Positions 6,876-14,562 of a stretch of 22,863 nt of DNA are shown here, piece by piece. The DNA lies in the IMG/VR virus record IMGVR_UViG_3300013115_000139, positions 1 through 22,863 of that record. One strand, written 5' to 3'. Under the pieces are notes generated by a model that was given only the letters and a program-made list of their open reading frames with translations, had not been told where the DNA came from and searched no databases. Source of the stretch: a virus. Numbering within the stretch: position 1 is the first letter of the stretch; every line of letters begins with the position of its first letter. A program made the translations under genes and the position numbers.

Positions 6876-7937
6876 TTATTCAGCTATTAACTGCGTTGTC
6901 GCAGAACCCTTTTCCACATAATTCCTCACAGTTAATGGAAGCCTTTTTCCCTTTGAACTAACCCGATTCCCTTCAAGTTTTAATCTCACTATAAGAAGAA
7001 CATCTCCGGTAGAATCTAACGTAAACTCAATTTTTGGAATTTTACTCCCACCCTTATACCCTCCGCCAGATAATTTATCCGTAATCCCAGTAGTTAGCTC
7101 TACATTAACTTTATGTCCTGTTAATTTTGTTCCTAAAACACCAAAATCATAAAGTTTAGATTCGCCTTTATTTAACTGAACCAATACTACATCCTTTTCC
7201 CCCCGCGTAGCATGGTAATCCATAAAATTTGAGATATTTTTAATAAGAGTCTTTTGTCGCCTTCTTGATATTTGTTTAACCGCCTCAGAATATGCAAGTG
7301 TTAATGCCGGAGATATTTTTTTCTGCGACAGCAGCTTAATGTATTTATTTTTTGTTGCAGAATTAAACTTAACCCCAAAGGGAGAAAACAATTCTACCAT
7401 ACTTTCTACCCTAGATCCACCAACCTGGCCAAACTGTTTAACATCTCCATATTTTAATGATATTCCAACACCAGCCTGAATTCCATCAATATGAACCTTC
7501 AAATCAACCTTCGTTCCAGTTTGATCTAATAATCCTTCCGACAAAACCTCTATAATATTTTTTTGATTATTATTATACATCATATCAGCCCACTCCATAA
7601 TAGAGTTGCCGTTAGCAAACTTAACAGCGGCTGTGACAATTTCCTTTATTTCTTTATTTCTATATATTCCCCGACTAAGAAACGCCTTCATATTAACTTC
7701 TGCTAGGTTAACTTTACACTTCACAATATCAATAACTTTAGGCTGGGCATTCGGAGAACGAAATTCTGTGAGGGAAGTAGCTCCCTTAGATCCCCCCTTC
7801 GGAGCTTTATTTAATTTATTAATTACTTTAATAACATCAGAATCTGAAATTCTTTTTGTTTTTGATAAAAATCTTGCAGTAATAGCAGCAGCTAATATGC
7901 CCTCTGAAACATCTCCTTTATTAAACTTGGCTGCCAT
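6876..7937 (-). CDS. PD-(D/E)XK nuclease-like protein, first gene of a late unit
   Basis: This 353-residue protein is of uncertain function. Around residues 128-175 it reads as a plausible restriction-endonuclease fold: a Glu-containing helix (NIIEVLSEG), GTKVDLKVHIDG with D145 and D151, then GISLKYGDVKQFGQVGG with S160-L-K162 where an ExK or SxK pair is expected. From memory, SLKxGxVKQFGQVGG-type motifs recur in T4-like marine phages. A basic segment (KQISRRRQKTL) and a Gly/Lys-rich region (SGGGYKGGSK) follow. AAGGAG precedes the ATG by 7 bases, and a perfect late promoter lies 28 bases upstream. It is coupled to the ligase-like gene. The nuclease assignment is inference from the motif pattern only. 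Confidence 0.75.
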   Translation of the reverse strand: MAAKFNKGDVSEGILAAAITARFLSKTKRISDSDVIKVINKLNKAPKGGSKGATSLTEFRSPNAQPKVIDIVKCKVNLAEVNMKAFLSRGIYRNKEIKEIVTAAVKFANGNSIMEWADMMYNNNQKNIIEVLSEGLLDQTGTKVDLKVHIDGIQAGVGISLKYGDVKQFGQVGGSRVESMVELFSPFGVKFNSATKNKYIKLLSQKKISPALTLAYSEAVKQISRRRQKTLIKNISNFMDYHATRGEKDVVLVQLNKGESKLYDFGVLGTKLTGHKVNVELTTGITDKLSGGGYKGGSKIPKIEFTLDSTGDVLLIVRLKLEGNRVSSKGKRLPLTVRNYVEKGSATTQLIAE

Positions 7938-7965
7938 TATAATTCTCCTTAAAATAATACAATAT

Positions 7966-7973
7966 TATTTATA
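7966..7973 (-). promoter_or_regulatory. T4-type late promoter (TATAAATA)
   Basis: TATAAATA on the minus strand is the exact T4 late promoter consensus, recognised in T4 by the gp55 sigma factor with the gp45 clamp. It ends 28 bases before the ATG at 7937, leaving room for a short leader with an AAGGAG site. It overlaps the stop codon of the deaminase gene. It marks the switch from replication genes to the late cluster on its left. Confidence 0.7.
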
Positions 7974-8394
7974 AGAGAGAATAGTTGCCAATTCCTTCTT
8001 CTGAAAAAATCACATTCTGAATCCCAAAGGTCGCAATGGCTCGCTGACAGCCCACGCAAGGTTTAGAAAGCCCCCATGTAATCTTCTTGGTCTTCCTGTT
8101 TCCAGAATCAAACTTGACTCGGCAAACATAGAGGGTGGCCTTAGAAAGTTCATCCTCTGATATTCTCTTCAAAGCATTCTTGATGGCATCTGTCTCTGCA
8201 TGGAGAAAGATGGCACCTTCGCGCTCCGAGAATTGAGAATGAAACGGGTGGGACTTATTCTGGTTCACTCCATATGCAATGATTTGATTCTTGTAATGGA
8301 GTGCAGACGCAAGTCTGGCACCAGAGCGATTTATATTCTTATCAAGATCCTCTGCAATTTTTGCAAGGGACTCCATAATTTTCAAGTGTTCCAT
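7969..8394 (-). CDS. dCMP/cytidine deaminase-family protein
   Basis: Zinc-dependent deaminases of this family convert dCMP to dUMP, the substrate of thymidylate synthase. The 141-residue protein has the two zinc motifs: HAE at residues 65-67 (His ligand, catalytic Glu) and PCVGC at 112-116 (two Cys ligands). The segment KSHPFHSQF just before the HAE motif is common in phage members, as I recall. The presence of thyX and dUTPase in the same window supports a role in dUMP supply, but the substrate is not proven by sequence. No strong ribosome-binding site is seen. A second ATG at residue 7 is an alternative start. Confidence 0.85.
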   Translation of the reverse strand: MEHLKIMESLAKIAEDLDKNINRSGARLASALHYKNQIIAYGVNQNKSHPFHSQFSEREGAIFLHAETDAIKNALKRISEDELSKATLYVCRVKFDSGNRKTKKITWGLSKPCVGCQRAIATFGIQNVIFSEEGIGNYSLL

Positions 8395-8411
8395 AATGTT
8401 TGTATAGGGAA

Positions 8412-8588
8412 TTAGCCGTTCTTTGCCTTCCCTACGTTTCCACCAAGAGCGTTGACAATATTCAAGATAAAATCAACAGCCTTGTTATCACTTGAGTTGG
8501 GAGTGAGTGCAGCCACAACGGCAGCAATGCCCACGACCTTGAATGCAATATCCAAAATACTTCCCCAGTTTGCTGTAAGCCAGTCCAT
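8412..8588 (-). CDS. Small membrane protein, holin-like
   Basis: The 58-residue protein begins MDWLTANWGSILDIAFKVVG and has a single hydrophobic segment (about residues 11-29). A short loop with TPNSSDNKA and a C-terminal amphipathic segment ending GNVGKAKNG follow. An AAGGAG-type site (AAGGAGATACAATT) precedes the ATG at 8588. The pattern TANW, one membrane helix, ALTP, NxGKAK is one I recall from small membrane proteins of many marine phages, sometimes annotated as holins. A holin would release the amidase encoded near 15 kb, which has no signal peptide. Function is inferred from size and topology only. Confidence 0.7.
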   Translation of the reverse strand: MDWLTANWGSILDIAFKVVGIAAVVAALTPNSSDNKAVDFILNIVNALGGNVGKAKNG

Positions 8589-8631
8589 AATTGTATCTCC
8601 TTATAATAAAATAATGTTAGAACAGTAGTAT

Positions 8632-9996
8632 TTAGTCAACAATAAAATCTGAGAAGTCCCTTTTAGGAACACCCCCCAAGGAATCGTCATCCATCAGGTC
8701 TTCTTGTGCTTCTTCTTCACAATCAAACAGACGCATCTTTGTTCTGTCTACACCAACGACAAAGCGTCGGTTCTGCGTCATATCTGCATACCGATTCTTC
8801 AGTTGCTTGACCATCATCTGGCCCAATTCATCAAGTTCGTCCGTCCGAATCAACGCCAAAAACAAGTCAGCCGTTGCAGGAAGTCCAAAACTTTCCGCGA
8901 CATTTTCCATCGAAACGTCCGAACTCGCAGCACCAGACCTGTTAATTTGAGTTGCAGTAATGATCGGAACCACCAGTTCGACAGCCAACCCACGCAACTC
9001 TTCCGCAATACTCTTAATTTTCTCATAGCTCGAAACATTGGCACCCCGATACACCATTGATTGACACAAGTTAATATAATCAATGAAGACAACATCTGAC
9101 TTGAAGTTGCGCTTCATCTCCAACTCTTTTATCAAATGCCTAAAGTGTCCTGCCCCTGCCTGAACCGTGGGATACTCTTTTACAATCAGTTTCCCTACAG
9201 TCTTCTTTTGAATATCCTCAATCTTCTTGTCATATATCTTCTTTCCCATTGATTCAATATCTGCCATTGCAACGTTCATTAGGTTGGCATCAATTCTCTC
9301 TGAGATTCTTTCCTCCGACATCTCCAATGTAATATATAGGACATTCAATCCGGCAGTCATGTATCCTGCTGCCATGTGACACATTGCGAGTGTCTTACCT
9401 GCACCCGGAGATGCCATCAAGACATTCAGAGTCTTGCTCGTCAGTCCTCCACCAGTAATCTTATTGAGCATATCCAAATCAAAAGGAATGCGAGTTTCCT
9501 TCTTTGTGTAAAATGCATATCGGTCATCTGCATCCTCGATATAATCGTGCCCAATATGAGAATCAAACGAAACCGAAAGTGCCTCTGTCAACAACGTCGG
9601 AATTGCTCCCTTGTCCTTCTTCGTCTTGCCATCAAGAATTTCAATCGACTCCATGATTGAATTATAGATTGCCTTATCCTGACAGAACTTCTCTGCATTG
9701 TCCGTCAACCACTTGGAATCCAAATCATCAATGGATGTCGCATCAATCTCTTCAAACACTTCTACTACAGATTCATATTCCTTTCCGAGATTATCATTTT
9801 CAGTCAATTCAATGAGCAATGCATCCTTTGTCGGATTCGACTGATACTTGTTTACATAATCTACGATTGAATCGAATACAATCCTCTCCGACCTCTCATG
9901 GAAATACTCACTCCTCAAGAACGGGAGTGCTGTTTTCATAAAAGACTCGTCTTTCAAAAGACTCGTCAATATCACCTTCTCTATTCGTGTCGTCAT
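8632..9996 (-). CDS. 41: Replicative DNA helicase (DnaB family, T4 gp41-like)
   Basis: This ring helicase unwinds DNA 5' to 3' at the fork and pairs with the gp61-type primase encoded downstream. The 454-residue protein has an N-terminal helical domain (SEYFHERSERIVFDSI), a linker, and a RecA-like C-terminal domain. Walker A is SPGAGKT (196-202). A DnaB-like ITLEMSEER segment follows (about 222-230). Walker B is DVVFIDYINL with D306. The C-terminal part has the ATQINRSG segment typical of DnaB motif 3. The start at 9996 has AAGGG upstream and lies 89 bases inside the preceding gene, an unusually long overlap. T4 gp41 is 475 residues. Confidence 0.95.
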   Translation of the reverse strand: MTTRIEKVILTSLLKDESFMKTALPFLRSEYFHERSERIVFDSIVDYVNKYQSNPTKDALLIELTENDNLGKEYESVVEVFEEIDATSIDDLDSKWLTDNAEKFCQDKAIYNSIMESIEILDGKTKKDKGAIPTLLTEALSVSFDSHIGHDYIEDADDRYAFYTKKETRIPFDLDMLNKITGGGLTSKTLNVLMASPGAGKTLAMCHMAAGYMTAGLNVLYITLEMSEERISERIDANLMNVAMADIESMGKKIYDKKIEDIQKKTVGKLIVKEYPTVQAGAGHFRHLIKELEMKRNFKSDVVFIDYINLCQSMVYRGANVSSYEKIKSIAEELRGLAVELVVPIITATQINRSGAASSDVSMENVAESFGLPATADLFLALIRTDELDELGQMMVKQLKNRYADMTQNRRFVVGVDRTKMRLFDCEEEAQEDLMDDDSLGGVPKRDFSDFIVD

Positions 9997-10324
9997 AATC
10001 TACCCTTACATTTTTTTCTGTGTGTTTCTTCACCAAATCAAAAAGAATACTCATCAACAATCTATCAAAACTTTCTTTCATTTCATCTGGGTATTGAATA
10101 TTTTGAATTTCATCCGGCACATGAATAACATCAAATTCATATTCAACATCCAAAGAACTATTTTCTACCTCAGAGCTTGGTTTAATAAATTTAAATTCTC
10201 CATATTGATACTTCATACCCGTAAATGGCCCAAGAATTATTTCAACAATAACATCCTTTGGTTCTTTATCTTCTGCATCTACTGTATAATAATCTTCAAT
10301 ATTAATATTATCATTATCCCACAT
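9908..10324 (-). CDS. Conserved acidic protein between uvsX and helicase, unknown
   Basis: The 138-residue protein is acidic and predicted mostly beta in its first half (KDVIVEIILGPFTGMKYQYG, then EYEFDVIHVPDE), with a helix DEMKESFDRLLMSILFDLVK. The start at 10324 overlaps the uvsX stop region and has GAGGAGGAG about 7 bases upstream; an ATG at 10342 is less well placed. Its last 28 codons overlap the helicase start in another frame. From memory, a small protein with a similar beta-strand pattern sits next to uvsX in cyanophages and related phages, but its function is not known to me. There is no signal peptide or membrane segment. Confidence 0.78.
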   Translation of the reverse strand: MWDNDNINIEDYYTVDAEDKEPKDVIVEIILGPFTGMKYQYGEFKFIKPSSEVENSSLDVEYEFDVIHVPDEIQNIQYPDEMKESFDRLLMSILFDLVKKHTEKNVRVDYDDTNREGDIDESFERRVFYENSTPVLEE

Positions 10325-11339
10325 CTTCAGACTCCTCCTCATTCATTCCATATAAATATTCTTTCCTTGCTGCTGCATCCAATTGGTCTAAAATTTCTTT
10401 TGTGAAATACTTCTCTGGGTCTTCATTGATATGCTTTGCAAAGTTCTTGGAGCCATCAGGAAATTCAATTCTATTTGAAACGCTCTTGAAAATCCCATGC
10501 AACAATCCAAGTTCAATCAAACCATAATACCTATTTAGACCAGTATCATAACGAAGAAGAACATCAACCAATTTATTTTCTACAGTCAAACGAGATTTAT
10601 AGTTACGACAATGAACTATATTTCCTACAACATCCTTTCCATCCTTTTCCTTTCGCTTTGAAAGAAATACAATAGAGTCGGCAGAATATTTTAAGCCGCT
10701 ACCTCCTGCCAATTCCTTTTCTGGATATAGGCTACCAATCTTGTCATAGGTATGGTTTGTGACCACCATAGGGATTCCGAGTTTGCCCAATTGAATTGTC
10801 AGAACACGAAATGCTCCCTTTATCATGGGTGCGCGGGTCATGTCTCGCTTTTCACTTCCCGTTGTCACATCCTCTACTTCTTTAGAAGTGGACAATTGGC
10901 CCAGGCTATCCAGACAAAACAAAAGAGGCATTCTCTTTCCTTCTGGAAGTTCTTCTACCCTTTTCAATATGGTCATTGCCTGTGTTCGGAATTGCTCTAC
11001 TGTTGCCACAGGATACATTTGAATCCTATTAGTATCAATCCCACGCTGATTCAACATGGACTCACTAATTGCAGATTCACTTTCAAAGAAAATAATCCCA
11101 CCATCTTTGTGGTCTTCAATAAACTGTCTCATCATGCCCAAAAGAAAATAAGTTTTCCCTGTTGCAGATTCTCCAGCCAATGCCGTCACTTTATTTCCCG
11201 GCAATCCTCCATAAATAGACCCCGAAAGTAACGCATTGAAAATATACGACCCGGTATCAATATACTTATCCACATCTGCATACTGATTCACATACGGATT
11301 TATTTTTTTCACATCTCCAAGAAAATCGAATGTTCCCAT
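10314..11339 (-). CDS. uvsX: UvsX recombinase (RecA-like)
   Basis: UvsX forms filaments on single-stranded DNA and drives strand exchange for recombination-dependent replication and repair. The 341-residue protein has Walker A GESATGKT (56-63) and FFESESA (84-90), where T4 UvsX and RecA carry the catalytic Glu region. Walker B is PLLFCLDSLG (D144), and GGSGLKYSADSI near 215-225 is the segment for DNA-binding loop 2. The length is slightly below T4 UvsX (391). The gene follows clpP by one base, with AGGAAA about 10 bases before the ATG. The C-terminus is acidic (NEEESEDVG), as in many RecA-family proteins. Confidence 0.95.
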   Translation of the reverse strand: MGTFDFLGDVKKINPYVNQYADVDKYIDTGSYIFNALLSGSIYGGLPGNKVTALAGESATGKTYFLLGMMRQFIEDHKDGGIIFFESESAISESMLNQRGIDTNRIQMYPVATVEQFRTQAMTILKRVEELPEGKRMPLLFCLDSLGQLSTSKEVEDVTTGSEKRDMTRAPMIKGAFRVLTIQLGKLGIPMVVTNHTYDKIGSLYPEKELAGGSGLKYSADSIVFLSKRKEKDGKDVVGNIVHCRNYKSRLTVENKLVDVLLRYDTGLNRYYGLIELGLLHGIFKSVSNRIEFPDGSKNFAKHINEDPEKYFTKEILDQLDAAARKEYLYGMNEEESEDVG

Positions 11340-11340
11340 A

Positions 11341-11967
11341 TTAATACATTTCCTTTACTTTATCACATAGCCCATACTTCTTTGCTTCCTTTGCATTCAG
11401 CCATACATCCTGCGGAGGCAAAAGAACCTCTCGAATCTTCTTTTCGGTAAGCCCTGTGCATTTCATATAATGAGACAATATCATTTCGGAAGTCAAGTCG
11501 ATTGCGCGAGATGAATTGACCAACTCATGCTCCTTTCCCCACCTTCCCCATGAATATTGGTGAGAAAGAACTGACGAATTCGGAGTCATTACCCGTTCTC
11601 CCTTGTGCCCTGCCATGAATATCATCAATGCGGCACTTGAGATTTCCCCCAGGCCAATCGTATGCACAGGAATCGCAGAACCCTTCATGGTGTCAATCAA
11701 TGCAAACGCATCGCCCACACTTCCGCCACCGGAATTGATAATCAAAGTTAAATTTTGAACTGGGGATTGTGTGATATTATTTTTAAGTATCCATTCAATC
11801 ACGGGCTTTACTGATTCACTATTAATGTCACTCATTAATAAATATACACCCAACTTTTCCAGACTGGGTTCTGCATCCGCAGACAGAATGGCACTCAATG
11901 ACACATCTGCCTGCGGACCCTTATCTACATTATTCCCCTTCTTTTTCATTTTCTTCTTTGCTGTCAT
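11341..11967 (-). CDS. clpP: ClpP-like serine protease
   Basis: The 208-residue protein matches the ClpP fold: NSGGGSVGDAFALIDTM (oxyanion-side glycines, about 78-94), GEISSAAL with the nucleophile Ser at about 111, and SVLSHQYSWG with His136. The usual Asp region reads LLPPQDVWLNAKEAKKYGL. The position equivalent to E. coli Asp171 appears to be Leu, and Asp187 two residues before the Trp may replace it. The N-terminal ~20 residues are Lys-rich, in place of a ClpP propeptide. ATGA overlap with the polymerase gene shows coupling. ClpP homologues are known in marine T4-like phages. Whether it works with host ClpX/ClpA or alone cannot be told. Confidence 0.9.
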   Translation of the reverse strand: MTAKKKMKKKGNNVDKGPQADVSLSAILSADAEPSLEKLGVYLLMSDINSESVKPVIEWILKNNITQSPVQNLTLIINSGGGSVGDAFALIDTMKGSAIPVHTIGLGEISSAALMIFMAGHKGERVMTPNSSVLSHQYSWGRWGKEHELVNSSRAIDLTSEMILSHYMKCTGLTEKKIREVLLPPQDVWLNAKEAKKYGLCDKVKEMY

Positions 11968-14543
11968 ACAAAAAACCTTTCTAGTGAACTCGTCTCTTCA
12001 GAATTCCAGCCCACCGATTTTAGTATTCCCTCGACAGGATCGAGGAAAGCCTTCACAAATTGTTTGTCATAATCAATATACTCTCTCAATCCAAATTCAG
12101 AAGGAAGGTTATTGACAATTGAAATCACAGAATCCTTTACAGGGTTTGGTGATTTCAAATACAGGAATTTAATTTTATCTCCGTCTGCAATCCTTTCATA
12201 GTCATTTTGGAGTCCATTCTCCGCAATCAGCCTATTATAAATGATTGACCCCTTTACATGAATGGGGGTATGTTTTATATAGGTCACACCGTCTGGTGCA
12301 TACTTTCTTATTCCATTTACTCCTCTCGGAAACGCAACCTCTTCAGGAGGAAGGGATTTAAACTCCTCCTTGAAGTCATCAATAAACTTTTGCGTATCCT
12401 TTTCGGTTCCGCTCATGATTACCTTGAGTGCATCTTTAATTTTCTCTCGACACACTTCTGGAGTCGAAGACTTGACGGCCTCCATTCCCATGATTTTCAA
12501 CTTGGGTTCTGCATATCGCACACCTTCGTTGTCATAGACATTGAGGGCATACCGCTTCTTTGCAGTCCAGATCCCTCTGGATGCAATTGCTTCCCTCTTC
12601 ATGAACATCTTCTGGTCAAACGCATTCATATAATCGGCAAGGTCATTATAACACTTGTCGATATAGGGTTCAATTCGTTCGGAAGATGCCTTGTCAAGAA
12701 AATCAACAACTCTTTCGTCTGTGACTGGCTCGTCCCCATATACCATCTGAATCACTTCATCGAAGCGAACGTAAATGGAATCTGTGTCCGAAGCAATTAC
12801 AAAATCTCCTCCTTCTGTTTCCAGAGCATCATTCATGTATTCATTCATTCTCTCCTCAATCCAACGAATGGACAACTGGCCTGCCTTGGTAACTGCCTCG
12901 GCAATGCGAACATCAAAGAACCTGAACCACTTATTTCCCAATGCGCCATAGGCACTATTCAACTGCACCTTTCGAGCAAGCTGATCGTTGTTGTGCTTGG
13001 CAACCTGATTTAGATGTCTGCGCTTCTCCACTCCCGAAGATTTCTCGGCAAGTTTCTGAAACTCAATCATCTTCTTCTTTGATTCAGTTCGCTTTCGATA
13101 CAAGTCTTCAAGAATCTCAGGAAGAAATCCCTGTGAATCTGTCCTAAAGAATTGGCCATTGGGCGCGGCAGTCAACGCATACTTGTCCAGAAGAGAAGTA
13201 TCAAAAGTCTTTTCAATAACCTTAGACACATCATCCATGCCAGACAAGGAACCACGAAGGTCTTCGGGAACCCTGTCAATAGGGACCAGTTTTTCGGGAC
13301 TCAAGTTATACTGCATCATCAAATGAGGATACAGAGAATTCAAGTCAAAAGAAACCACCCAGTCATGGGCACCCACTTGCGGTGCCTTGACATATGCTCC
13401 CTCATACCGAAAGTCCTTGTCGGCACTTCTCCTAGGAGGCACCACAATGTTCTTGGGGCGAAGGTGATGATAACAAATGCTATCCCACATCTTCACCTGG
13501 GAGAACACATCATCAAAGTTCACCTTTGCCGAATACGCGAGCGCAACTGCCATCTCAATGAATTTCATTTTATCATCAAGGCGGCTGACGAGTTCCACAT
13601 CCTTTACATTATACTCAATGAATTTATGATAATCCCTTTTATACAATGTATGCAAGGTTCCGAATTCGTCATAGGACAACTTGCCCTCTCCGAGTTCCAC
13701 ATGAGAAATATAGTCCAGACGATAACTCTCTTGGTTTGCATATGTAAACTTCTTATACATCTCAAGATAGTCGAGGGTGGCAACCCCGGCAATGTCAACC
13801 ACCATCTGTTCCTTGCCGTATGCTGCCGTGAACGTTCGCGTCTTGACAAACTTCCACGGTGATAGTTCCGACACTTTTTTCTCGCCCAGCACCTTTACGA
13901 TTCTGTTGTGCAGATACGGAATATCAAATCCAGACACATTCCACCCGGTCACAATGTCCGGGCCATGCTGATTCCAACACGCAAGAAAACTTCCGAGAAG
14001 ATCGGCTTCATCCTTACAGGAAACATATTTAATATGCTGCCTGCTCAGAGTTTCCTCAATCTCACAATCCTCGGGTTCGTTGAAACCAAATACATAGAAA
14101 TCTTCATGGTTAAATTTAATTGCAATTGAAATAACAGGAGATGCCGCAGTCTCGGGATAAGGAAACCCATCATCAGATGCGACCTCAATATCAATATTGG
14201 CAACCACAATATCCTTTATATCATATTCAATATCCTCGGGATAGGTATCACCAACAAAAGAAAACGCAAAATTCTCGTTTCCATAGATAGTAAAACTGTC
14301 CAAATCTTTATATCTGTCATAAAAATCTCGCATCTCTTTGATGGACTTCTTGTAAATGGGCTTTAAATTTTTACCACCAAGGGTCTTGTACTTGCCATCT
14401 TCTATGCCATTATTGATCTGGCTCGCTGCCACAAAGGCAGTCGGACCATAATTCACCTTCTTCTTTTTGGGTGCCCCATCTTCATCAATGTATCGCAGAT
14501 AAACTTGGTTACCTACGACACGCACGTTCGTATAATATTCCAT
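11964..14543 (-). CDS. 43: DNA polymerase, family B (T4 gp43-like)
   Basis: The replicative polymerase has 3'-5' proofreading. From the start MEYYTNVRVVGN, which aligns with the N-terminus of T4 gp43, the protein has 859 residues (T4: 898). Exonuclease motifs are NIDIE with D118 and E120 (Exo I), GWNVSGFDIPY with D207 (Exo II) and YNVKDVEL with D315 (Exo III). Polymerase motifs are FDLNSLYP (A, D400), KVQLNSAYGALGN (B, about 525-537) and SDTDS (C, D586 and D588). All catalytic residues are intact. A longer reading from 14597 exists, but its extra 18 residues overlap the amidase end and are not gp43-like. Its C-terminus (SLERFFV) resembles a clamp-interaction peptide. RegA, encoded upstream, would be expected to regulate early mRNAs such as this. 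Confidence 0.97.
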   Translation of the reverse strand: MEYYTNVRVVGNQVYLRYIDEDGAPKKKKVNYGPTAFVAASQINNGIEDGKYKTLGGKNLKPIYKKSIKEMRDFYDRYKDLDSFTIYGNENFAFSFVGDTYPEDIEYDIKDIVVANIDIEVASDDGFPYPETAASPVISIAIKFNHEDFYVFGFNEPEDCEIEETLSRQHIKYVSCKDEADLLGSFLACWNQHGPDIVTGWNVSGFDIPYLHNRIVKVLGEKKVSELSPWKFVKTRTFTAAYGKEQMVVDIAGVATLDYLEMYKKFTYANQESYRLDYISHVELGEGKLSYDEFGTLHTLYKRDYHKFIEYNVKDVELVSRLDDKMKFIEMAVALAYSAKVNFDDVFSQVKMWDSICYHHLRPKNIVVPPRRSADKDFRYEGAYVKAPQVGAHDWVVSFDLNSLYPHLMMQYNLSPEKLVPIDRVPEDLRGSLSGMDDVSKVIEKTFDTSLLDKYALTAAPNGQFFRTDSQGFLPEILEDLYRKRTESKKKMIEFQKLAEKSSGVEKRRHLNQVAKHNNDQLARKVQLNSAYGALGNKWFRFFDVRIAEAVTKAGQLSIRWIEERMNEYMNDALETEGGDFVIASDTDSIYVRFDEVIQMVYGDEPVTDERVVDFLDKASSERIEPYIDKCYNDLADYMNAFDQKMFMKREAIASRGIWTAKKRYALNVYDNEGVRYAEPKLKIMGMEAVKSSTPEVCREKIKDALKVIMSGTEKDTQKFIDDFKEEFKSLPPEEVAFPRGVNGIRKYAPDGVTYIKHTPIHVKGSIIYNRLIAENGLQNDYERIADGDKIKFLYLKSPNPVKDSVISIVNNLPSEFGLREYIDYDKQFVKAFLDPVEGILKSVGWNSEETSSLERFFV

Positions 14544-14562
14544 AATATATGCCTCAGTTTTT

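Noticed and set aside
11771-13862. Long open frames on the plus strand opposite clpP and DNA polymerase (for example 12258-13013 and 13152-13862)
   Set aside because: They are antisense to genes with intact catalytic motifs, have no matching ribosome-binding sites, and translate to low-complexity Ile/His/Cys-rich sequence typical of shadow frames.
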